This document shows positions 1-6,366 of a stretch of DNA of 8,845 bases, piece by piece (position 1 is the first letter of the stretch; every line of letters begins with the position of its first letter). Made by a program: the position numbers and the translations under genes. The notes under the pieces were generated by a model, which did no database searches, was not told the DNA's origin, and saw only the letters and a program-made list of their open reading frames with translations. Source of the DNA: Clostridia bacterium (GTDB lineage: Bacteria > Bacillota > Clostridia > Oscillospirales > Acutalibacteraceae); assembly GCA_900763035.1 (NCBI GenBank), contig CAAFIS010000288.1, positions 1-8,845 of the forward strand, given 5' to 3'.

Positions 1-63
1 GTGTTCGTGCTGTCGCAGACACAGGTGCTGGAAACGATGGCCAGTTCCGGGATCAAGGAGTGA
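1..63 (+). CDS. C-terminal end of a MalG-type carbohydrate ABC transporter permease (partial, runs off the window start)
   Basis: Only the last 20 codons and the TGA stop (61-63) are present. The frame reads VFVLSQTQVLETMASSGIKE, which matches the characteristic C-terminus of MalG/AraQ-type inner-membrane sugar permeases (family pattern: a final helix ending near F, then Q, then ETMA-SGIK). The gene is therefore almost certainly the second permease of a sugar importer lying upstream. It belongs to the same operon as the next gene, whose start is 23 bp downstream. It is a different gene from the complete MalG-type permease at 5351-6334, whose tail is diverged (ESVERAGIVG). The identification rests on a short but distinctive motif; the substrate cannot be inferred. 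Confidence 0.82.
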   Translation: MFVLSQTQVLETMASSGIKE

Positions 64-70
64 GCCGTGA

Positions 71-77
71 GAAAGGG
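71..77 (+). promoter_or_regulatory. Ribosome binding site that decides the start at 87
   Basis: GAAAGGG lies 9 nt before the ATG at 87. The other in-frame starts are GTG at 60, with only poor purine content before it, and ATG at 78, which directly abuts this site and so has no spacer. The ATG at 87 also places a positively charged residue pair directly ahead of the hydrophobic signal-peptide core, as expected. Confidence 0.6.
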
Positions 78-86
78 ATGGACGCG

Positions 87-2171
87 ATGAGACGATGGGC
101 ACGATGCGCGGCGATCGCCGCAGCGTTGCTGACGGCTGCGCTGCCGGTATGTGCGGCATATGAAACGCCGCAAAGCCCGATGTTCAGCTATAACTATTCC
201 GTATACGGCGAGGCGGTGCCCGCACCGGATCTCTGCACGCTCCACGCGCGGATCGGCGAGGGGCTGAGCGCCCCGTCGGACCTCTTCGTGCGCGAGGGAG
301 AGGTGTACATCCTTGACGCGGGCGCCGGTCAGATCGCCGTGTATCCGGCACAGGGCGGCGCGCTGCGGCGCATCGTGCGGCCGACCGACGGCGGCGCGGC
401 CGTATCGATCGCCGATGCGGCGGGGCTGTTCGTGCAGACGGACGGGACGCTGTACATCGCGCTGCCGAAGCAGCAGCTGGTGCTGATGACCGATGCCGAG
501 GGGCGCGTGCTGCGCCGCTACGGCCGGCCGGAGAGCAGCCTGATCCCGAAGGATCTGCCGTTTTCGCCCGAAAAGGTGGCGGTACAGGCGGACGGGATGC
601 TGTATGTGGTGTCGGAAAGTGCATGGCAGGGGCTGCTGCAGATCGCGGCGGACGGCACGTTCGTCGGCTTTTTCGGCAGCAACACCGTGACGGTGACGGC
701 GCAGACCGTGATCGACCGGATGTGGCGGCGCCTGTTCAGCAAAAAGCAGCAGGCGCGGCTGGAGAACACGCTGCCGGTGGATCTGAGCTCCGTCGCGCCG
801 GGGGCGGACGGTTTCATCTATACCTCGACCGATCAGGAAACGCGGCGGGAGCTGCGCAAACTGAGCCCGCTGGGCAACAACGTGCTGGCGCACGCGGACA
901 CGGTAGCGGCGGGCGTGAAGACCGGCAAGGACGACTACGGCGACTTCGAGAGCTATCGCGACGGCGCGCGGACGGTGGAAACGGCCTTTATCGATCTGAC
1001 GGTGGGGGACGGCGGCGCGATCTATGCGCTGGATGGCACGCGTGGGCGGGTGTTCGTCTATGACCAGAGCAGCCATCTGCTGGGCGTGTTCGGCGTGCTG
1101 GCGGCGCAGGACGGCGGTCTGCTCTTGCCTGTGGCGGTGGACGAGCACGACGGCGACGTGTATGTGCTGGATGCCGAACGCAAGCAGGTGCTGATGTTCC
1201 GGCCGACGGCGTACGGCCGGACGCTGACCGAGGCGTCCGCGCTGTTCTCCGCCGGACGCTTTGCCGAGGCGAAGCCCCTGTGGGAGGCGCTGCGTGCGCA
1301 GAACGCCGAGCTGGAGCTGTGTGCCGACGGGCTGGGCTGGGCGGCGCTGGAGGCGGAGGACTACACCGCCGCGCTGCGCTATTTTCGCGAGGCGCGCGAT
1401 GTATCCGGCTTCGATCAGGCGTTCCTCGCCGCGCGCGGCGAGGTGACGGGCAAGCTGTTCTTCCCGCTGTTCTGCGGGGCGCTGGCGGTGATCATCGCCG
1501 TGTTCCTGCTGATCGGGCGCGCGGCAAAGCGCCCCGCCTTCGAGGTGGATCTGCACCGCCGCAAAAAGATCGATCCCTTTACGGTGATGCTGCACCCGTT
1601 CGCCGGGTACGAGGCGATGAAGGAGAACGGCATGGGCAGCCTGCCGTGGTCGCTGGCGATGCTGGCGGCGCTGTTGGTATCCCGGATGCTGACGCTGTGC
1701 TACACCGGCTTTTTGTTTTCTGCCACGCGGTTGGAGGATATCCGCCTGTTCGCGGAGCAGGCACAGCTGCTGGCGATCGTGCTGGGCTTCGTGATCTGCA
1801 GCTGGGCCGTCGGCACGCTGATGGATTCCGAAGGCACCCTGCGGCAGATGTTCGATGCGACGGCGTATGCCCTTTGCCCGTACATCCTCACGCAGATCGC
1901 CGCAGTACTGCTGAGCAACGTCATCGTTTTGCGGGAGCAGGCGTTTTTGACCGCGCTGACTACCGTCGGCGCGTGGCTGACCGCCGCCGGTCTGCTGATC
2001 GGCACGATCCGCACGCACCGCTTCTCGTTTGGGCGCGCGGTGGCGTTTTTGCTGCTGGTGCTGCTGGGGATCCTGTTTTTGCTGTTTTTGTTTTTGATGT
2101 TCTACTCGCTCGTCGGGCAGCTTTGGTCTTTCCTCGAAAGTTTGTACAGCGAGCTGCGCTATCGGTTATAA
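87..2171 (+). CDS. Secreted beta-propeller (NHL-like), TPR-like and Yip1-type membrane protein
   Basis: The protein is 694 aa from the ATG at 87; a 9-residue longer form from GTG 60 is possible. Residues 1-23 form a signal peptide (MRRW, an Ala/Leu-rich core, then VCA before the likely cleavage site). Residues about 50-375 hold repeated blade-like units with the pattern G-x-(I/L/V)-Y-(I/V/A)-(L/V)-D, such as GEVYILDAG, GGAIYALDG and GDVYVLDAE, typical of NHL/beta-propellers. Residues about 377-440 are a helical TPR-like segment (SALFSAGRFAEAKPLWEAL, then DYTAALRYFREA). A transmembrane helix at 457-476 is followed by a basic RRKK and a Yip1-like domain with about five more helices (about 495-680, beginning IDPFTVMLHPFAGYEAM). 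The propeller would face outside and the Yip1 part would lie in the membrane. The role is unknown. Its place among sugar-transport genes suggests a receptor or scaffold for the importer or the next lipoprotein, which is inference. Confidence 0.8.
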   Translation: MRRWARCAAIAAALLTAALPVCAAYETPQSPMFSYNYSVYGEAVPAPDLCTLHARIGEGLSAPSDLFVREGEVYILDAGAGQIAVYPAQGGALRRIVRPTDGGAAVSIADAAGLFVQTDGTLYIALPKQQLVLMTDAEGRVLRRYGRPESSLIPKDLPFSPEKVAVQADGMLYVVSESAWQGLLQIAADGTFVGFFGSNTVTVTAQTVIDRMWRRLFSKKQQARLENTLPVDLSSVAPGADGFIYTSTDQETRRELRKLSPLGNNVLAHADTVAAGVKTGKDDYGDFESYRDGARTVETAFIDLTVGDGGAIYALDGTRGRVFVYDQSSHLLGVFGVLAAQDGGLLLPVAVDEHDGDVYVLDAERKQVLMFRPTAYGRTLTEASALFSAGRFAEAKPLWEALRAQNAELELCADGLGWAALEAEDYTAALRYFREARDVSGFDQAFLAARGEVTGKLFFPLFCGALAVIIAVFLLIGRAAKRPAFEVDLHRRKKIDPFTVMLHPFAGYEAMKENGMGSLPWSLAMLAALLVSRMLTLCYTGFLFSATRLEDIRLFAEQAQLLAIVLGFVICSWAVGTLMDSEGTLRQMFDATAYALCPYILTQIAAVLLSNVIVLREQAFLTALTTVGAWLTAAGLLIGTIRTHRFSFGRAVAFLLLVLLGILFLLFLFLMFYSLVGQLWSFLESLYSELRYRL

Positions 2172-2179
2172 AGGAGGGG
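2171..2179 (+). promoter_or_regulatory. Strong ribosome binding site of the DUF5696 gene
   Basis: AAGGAGGGG begins on the last base of the upstream TAA stop and ends 5 nt before the ATG at 2185. It is close to the ideal anti-16S pairing and packs the whole junction into 13 bp, which supports co-transcription and translational coupling of the two genes. Confidence 0.7.
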
Positions 2180-2184
2180 CAGGG

Positions 2185-4419
2185 ATGAGAATTGCTGCGG
2201 TGCTGACGGCAGCGGTAGCGCTTGCCGTCATGCTGCTCGGCTGCGGCGCGGCGCCGGCGGCCGAGCCTTCGGCCGCGCTGCCCGTGCGCGGGCAGGCGCT
2301 GACCGGCGAGCAGCCGGTGACGGTGGCGGACGACGGGCGGCTGCGGCTGACCGTCGTGCCGAAGGACGGCTCGTTCACCGTCGAGGACAGGGAGCGCGCG
2401 GTCGTGCTGCACAGCGTGCCGGAGGACATCGACGAGGACACGCTGGCCGTCGGCTACAACCGGACGACGATCGGCGCGGCGTTCGAGGTGACCACCATCA
2501 ACGAGCGGCGCGTGACCGACACGACGAACTCCACGGTCGCTTCCGTCAACAAGGGCGGCCTGACCGTCCATGCGACGCAAAACGGTGCGATCCTGACGTA
2601 TGATATGCCGGATCTGGGGGTGACCGTCCCGCTGTGCATCACCATTGCGGACGATGTGTTCTTCGTTTCCGTTTTGGCGGCGGAGATCCGGGAGTACGGG
2701 AAGAACAAGCTGCTCTCGGTCACAGTGATGCCGTACCTCGGCTGTGCCGGGGTGCAGGACGAGGGCTATCTGGTCGTGCCGGACGGGAGCGGTGCGCTGC
2801 TGCGCTTTTCGCCCGGAACGGATGCACCGGATCCCATCGTGTACAAAAAGGCCGTGTACGGCGACGACCCCATGGACCCGCTGACCGGCGTGACCTCCCG
2901 CACGCAGGAGATCCTGCTGCCGGTGTTCGGCATCCGGGCGGGGGAGCGCAGTTTGCTTGGGATCGTGACCGAGGGCGATGCGTTGGCGCAGATCCAGATG
3001 TATGCCAAGGGCACGCGTACGCTGCACGCGGCGCTGCACACGGTCATGCGCTATCGCGGCGTGTCGTCGCGCACGCTGTTCGACACCGAATGGAACCGCA
3101 AAAAGATCACGATCGTATCCGACGAGCCGATCGCGCAGCCGGTGTACACCGTGCGCTATGCGCTGCTGCGCGACGCAGGATATAACGAGATGGCGGCGGC
3201 CGCCGCCTCATACTATGCCGCCGCTGCGGAAAACGGTACGCAGCAGCGCCGGGCGCGTATCCCGATCACGGTGACCGGGGCCGTGCGCGAACAGACGGCG
3301 GTGTTGGGCATCCCGGTGCGCCGCGTCGCGGCGATCGATACCTTCGCCGACATGGCGGCGCTGGCCGACGCCGTGGCGGAAACCGGCATCGGCGGGTTCG
3401 ACTTGCAGATCGACGGGATGTTCTCCGGCGGCGTCCTTGACCGCTATCCGTCCGATGCGAAGCTAGAGCGGGTGCTTGGCGGCAGCGATGCGCTGGATGC
3501 GCTGGATGACGCATTGCGGCAGCACGGCGCGCTGCTGCTGCCGCTGGCGGATCTTTCCCGCATCTACCGTTCCGGCAGCGGCGTGTCCGCGCAATGGGAC
3601 GCGGCGCGCGATCACACCGGCGGGACGCGGACGCTGACGTCGTTCTCCCGCGTGACGGGCTACGAGGATACCGCGGATCCGTTGACGTGTACGCTGCTGC
3701 GGCCGGATCTGCTCGGCAAACAGTACCGCCGCATGGCCGAAGGCCTGCGGCGGCTGGGGATCGACGGCTTTGCCGATGCGGGCGCGTCTGTGCTGTATTC
3801 GCACAGTCCGCACGGCGGGGACGCCGTCGACCGGCAGCAGGCGCTTTTGTTGCAAACGCAGGCGGTGCGCGAGCTGTCCGCCACGCTGCAGGCATATACG
3901 GCGCAGGGGGCGGGGGCGTATCTTCTGCCGTACCTGTCGCAGATCACCGAGGTGCCCGCCGCATCCAGCCGCATCGACGGCTTCAGCGAGGAGATCCCGT
4001 TTTATTCGCTGGTGGTATCGCGCTTCGTCGGCCTGTCGGCCGACGCAATCAACGACAGCGGCGACCGGACGGCCTATCTGCTGCGCTGTCTGGAATACGG
4101 GCTGCTGCCCTCCGCCTACCTGACCGCCGGCGATCCGGCGGCCGTGTCCGGCACGCGGGCGAACTTCCGCTTCGCCGCCGATCGGGACACCGTGCTCTCC
4201 TTGCTGCGCGAGATGAGCGAGGGGTACGGCGAGGCGCTGGAACTTGTGCGTCAGCAGCCGATCGCAGCGCATGAGCAGATCGGCGCACACGTCTATCGCA
4301 GTACATATGCCGACGGCAGCCGGATCGTCGTCAACTATGGCGATGCGCCGGCGACGGCGGACGGCGTGACCGTTCCGGCGCGCGGCTATCGCCTGATCCG
4401 AAAGGGGGCGGAAGGATGA
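2185..4419 (+). CDS. DUF5696-type lipoprotein, glycosidase-like, function unknown
   Basis: A 744-aa protein with a lipoprotein signal: short N-terminus, hydrophobic stretch, lipobox LLGC with the lipidated cysteine at residue 20. It is therefore probably anchored on the outer face of the membrane. Residues about 45-350 look like a beta-rich domain (VVPKDGSFTVEDRE; YLVVPDGSGALLRF, a pattern seen in this family). From about 384 the features are those I associate with DUF5696: AIDTFADMAALADAVAETG, GGFDLQIDGMFSGG (404-416), KLERVLGG, then IPFYSLVVSRFVG (604-616) with ADAIN. The C-terminus (VVNYGD to ARGYRLI) resembles the small beta domain that ends many glycosidases. The alternating strand/helix middle suggests a TIM-barrel-like fold, but I cannot name catalytic residues. 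Its TGA overlaps the next ATG (ATGA, 4416-4419). The family name comes from memory of the motifs, not a search. Confidence 0.78.
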   Translation: MRIAAVLTAAVALAVMLLGCGAAPAAEPSAALPVRGQALTGEQPVTVADDGRLRLTVVPKDGSFTVEDRERAVVLHSVPEDIDEDTLAVGYNRTTIGAAFEVTTINERRVTDTTNSTVASVNKGGLTVHATQNGAILTYDMPDLGVTVPLCITIADDVFFVSVLAAEIREYGKNKLLSVTVMPYLGCAGVQDEGYLVVPDGSGALLRFSPGTDAPDPIVYKKAVYGDDPMDPLTGVTSRTQEILLPVFGIRAGERSLLGIVTEGDALAQIQMYAKGTRTLHAALHTVMRYRGVSSRTLFDTEWNRKKITIVSDEPIAQPVYTVRYALLRDAGYNEMAAAAASYYAAAAENGTQQRRARIPITVTGAVREQTAVLGIPVRRVAAIDTFADMAALADAVAETGIGGFDLQIDGMFSGGVLDRYPSDAKLERVLGGSDALDALDDALRQHGALLLPLADLSRIYRSGSGVSAQWDAARDHTGGTRTLTSFSRVTGYEDTADPLTCTLLRPDLLGKQYRRMAEGLRRLGIDGFADAGASVLYSHSPHGGDAVDRQQALLLQTQAVRELSATLQAYTAQGAGAYLLPYLSQITEVPAASSRIDGFSEEIPFYSLVVSRFVGLSADAINDSGDRTAYLLRCLEYGLLPSAYLTAGDPAAVSGTRANFRFAADRDTVLSLLREMSEGYGEALELVRQQPIAAHEQIGAHVYRSTYADGSRIVVNYGDAPATADGVTVPARGYRLIRKGAEG

Positions 4420-5324
4420 AAAAAGAGAACACGCGCCCGCGCAGGCGATGCAGCTACGAGCGGCGCAAGGCGAACACCGGGCGGATGTTCATCTCGATCT
4501 GGGCGGTCGGGATCGTTCTGCTGTTCGTCATGCCGCTGGTCCGCACGTTCATCTACAGCCTCAACACGCTGGATCTGCACACGATGTCCACGCGCCCGGC
4601 CGGGCTGAGCTATTACCTCCGGTTGTTCACGGGGGACACCGTGTTCGTGCAGGATCTGACCGCGGCGCTGACGGATCTGCTGTATCAGGTGCCGATCGTG
4701 GTGATGTTCAGCCTGTTCATCGCCGTTTTGCTCAACCGCAAGTTCCCCGGACGGCTGTTTTTTCGCGCGGTGTTCTTTCTGCCGGTGGTGGTGATGTCCG
4801 GCGTGGTGTATTCGATCCTGAAGGGGGACGCCCATTCCACCGAGATCGTCAACAGCGCTGCCGGGGCCGTCGACGCGTTCAACGAACTGGGCGCGCTGCA
4901 GGATCTGCTGGGCTCGTTCGGCGCGGGGGAGAAGCTGATCGGCTTCATGAGCGGCGTCGTCAGCCGTGTGCTGGACACCGTTTGGCAGTCCGGCGTGCAG
5001 ATCTTGCTGTTCCTTGCCGGACTGCAGAGCGTTTCGCCCGCGCTGTATGAGGCGGCGCGGATGGAGGGCGCGACGAAATGGGCGGAGTTTTGGAAGATCA
5101 CGTTCCCGATGCTGTCGCCCGTTTTGCTCGTCAGTGTGATCTACACCGTGATCGACTCGTTCACGGCGGAGAGCAACGCCGTGATCGGCTATATCAAAGA
5201 AGTGTCGTTCCACAACTTCGAATATTCTTACGGCTGCGCGATGTCGCTGACTTACTGCGCGGTCATCCTGCTGGCGATCGGTCTGGCGGCTTTGCTGATG
5301 CGCCGGGCCTTCCGCATGGGCTAA
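4416..5324 (+). CDS. MalF-type sugar ABC transporter permease
   Basis: A 302-aa inner-membrane protein with six predicted helices (about 27-49, 84-107, 114-136, 184-204, 230-249 and 272-296). The cytoplasmic EAA loop that contacts the ATPase is clear: residues 212-235 start EAARMEGATKWAEFWKITFP and keep the conserved E212, A213, A214, G218, I228 and P231. The preceding helix ends LLFLAGLQSV, as in MalF/UgpA/LacF-type permeases. A basic cytoplasmic tail (KKENTRPRRR) precedes helix 1. The loop between helices 3 and 4 (about 137-183) is long and partly hydrophilic for this family. Start: ATG 4416 with AAAGGGGG at 4401-4408, 7 nt upstream; it overlaps the upstream stop by 4 bp. Together with the next gene it would form the membrane channel of an importer. 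Substrate unknown, probably an oligosaccharide or glycoside. Confidence 0.93.
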   Translation: MKKENTRPRRRCSYERRKANTGRMFISIWAVGIVLLFVMPLVRTFIYSLNTLDLHTMSTRPAGLSYYLRLFTGDTVFVQDLTAALTDLLYQVPIVVMFSLFIAVLLNRKFPGRLFFRAVFFLPVVVMSGVVYSILKGDAHSTEIVNSAAGAVDAFNELGALQDLLGSFGAGEKLIGFMSGVVSRVLDTVWQSGVQILLFLAGLQSVSPALYEAARMEGATKWAEFWKITFPMLSPVLLVSVIYTVIDSFTAESNAVIGYIKEVSFHNFEYSYGCAMSLTYCAVILLAIGLAALLMRRAFRMG

Positions 5325-5350
5325 CGTGATCTGGAGAGGAGCAAGAGGAT

Positions 5351-6334
5351 ATGCGACTTGACCTTCGGCCGCGTCCGGGCGTGACGCGCGCCGACCTGCG
5401 CCGTCGTGCGGCAGGCAGTGCGGCGCAGCTGATCGCCCGCTGCGTGATGTATGTGTTCCTGATCAGCGTCAGCTATGTGCTGCTGTATCCGCTGCTGTAT
5501 GCGTTCAGTCAGGCGTTCCGCACGGTGGACGACGTGTATAACGCCAACGTGATCTGGATCCCGACGCGGCTGACGCTGGACAATTTCCGCACATTGTGGG
5601 CGGGGATCGATTACCCGCGCCTGTTTGCCAACAGTCTGGTCATCTGCCTTGGCAGTGCCCTGCTGCAGGTGGCGGTGTGCGCCCTGACCGGCTACGGGAT
5701 GGCGCGCTTCAAATTCCGCGAGAAATGGTTGTGGACGGTCGTGCTGCTGCTGACGGTCGTTCTGCCGCCGCAGATCGTATCGATCCCGAACTTTTTCCTG
5801 TACAAAAACTTCGACCCCTTCGGGCTGCTGGCGCTGATCGAGCGCACGGCCGGGATCCGGATCGAACTGCGGCTGCTGGACACCTTCGGCGTTTATCTGC
5901 TTCCGGCGGCGCTGGGGCAGGGGATGCGCTCCGGCATCTTCGTGCTGATCTTCCGGCAGTTCTTCCTCGGCCTGCCGCAGGAGCTGGAGGATGCCGCCTA
6001 TGTCGACGGCGCGGGACCGATCCGCACGTTCGCGCGGATCATGCTGCCGAACTGCCGTGCTGCCGTGGTGGTCAGTTTCCTGTTCTCCCTGGTGTGGTAC
6101 TGGAACGACACCTATATCGGCAGTATGTATACCGAACAGCTGGAAACGATATCCGTCCGCCTAGCGCTGATCCAAAGCGACATCACGACCCTCGGGCTGC
6201 AGGTGGACGGCATGACGCAGGCGATATACGTCCAAGCGGGGGTGCTGATCTCGGTCATGCCGCCGCTGCTGCTGTACCTCGTCTGCCAGCGCGTGTTCGT
6301 CGAGAGCGTGGAGCGGGCCGGCATCGTCGGCTGA
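5351..6334 (+). CDS. MalG-type carbohydrate ABC transporter permease
   Basis: A 327-aa protein, longer than the roughly 270-300 aa usual for MalG-type permeases. A basic N-terminus of about 30 residues precedes helix 1 (about 31-55). The order that follows is typical: FANSLVICLGSALLQVAVCALTGYGMARFKF in the region 92-122, LLLTVVLPPQIVSIPNFFL (132-150), then the EAA loop at 213-233 (EDAAYVDGAGPIRTFARIMLP, with D214 in the usual E position and G220 and P233 kept), and a last helix near 295-312. An extra segment at about 153-180, between the Q-x-x-x-x-P region and the next helix, accounts for part of the added length. The tail ESVERAGIVG is a diverged version of the usual ETMA-SGIK ending. The gene lies 26 bp after the MalF-type gene, with GGAGAGGA at 5333-5340. 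It would be the partner subunit of that permease. Confidence 0.93.
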   Translation: MRLDLRPRPGVTRADLRRRAAGSAAQLIARCVMYVFLISVSYVLLYPLLYAFSQAFRTVDDVYNANVIWIPTRLTLDNFRTLWAGIDYPRLFANSLVICLGSALLQVAVCALTGYGMARFKFREKWLWTVVLLLTVVLPPQIVSIPNFFLYKNFDPFGLLALIERTAGIRIELRLLDTFGVYLLPAALGQGMRSGIFVLIFRQFFLGLPQELEDAAYVDGAGPIRTFARIMLPNCRAAVVVSFLFSLVWYWNDTYIGSMYTEQLETISVRLALIQSDITTLGLQVDGMTQAIYVQAGVLISVMPPLLLYLVCQRVFVESVERAGIVG

Positions 6335-6350
6335 GCCTAGAGCAAAAGAC

Positions 6351-6357
6351 AAAGGAG
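6351..6357 (+). promoter_or_regulatory. Ribosome binding site fixing the glycosidase start at 6367
   Basis: AAAGGAG sits 9 nt before the ATG at 6367. The reading frame stays open upstream to 5596, but that part overlaps the permease gene in another frame and gives an Arg/Ala/Gly-rich, non-membrane translation. This site therefore supports 6367 as the true start. Confidence 0.75.
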
Positions 6358-6366
6358 AGAGATGAG

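Noticed and set aside
60..86. GTG start at 60 overlapping the permease stop
   Set aside because: It is possible, but there is no good ribosome binding site before it, and the ATG at 87 has GAAAGGG at a proper distance and yields a standard signal peptide.
2043..2100. T-rich repeated tracts of CTGTTTTTG type in an otherwise GC-rich region
   Set aside because: They encode the Leu/Phe-rich last membrane helix of the Yip1-type protein. No stem precedes them, so they are not a terminator, and a slippage role has no support.
1960..3039. A 359-codon open frame on the - strand across the Yip1/DUF5696 junction
   Set aside because: It crosses two well-supported + strand genes and has an Arg/His/Gln-rich translation without any family motif.
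3487..3513. Short tandem repeat of the 9-mer GATGCGCTG
   Set aside because: It has two perfect copies plus a partial one and encodes a helical Asp-Ala-Leu run inside the DUF5696 gene, so protein-level constraint explains it.
5325..5350. Possible regulatory element or terminator in the gap between the permease genes
   Set aside because: The 26 bp hold only the purine-rich ribosome binding region; no inverted repeat or T-tract is visible.
5596..6366. Upstream extension of the glycosidase reading frame by 257 codons
   Set aside because: It overlaps the MalG-type permease in another frame, gives low-complexity Arg/Gly/Ala-rich sequence, and a strong ribosome binding site precedes the ATG at 6367.
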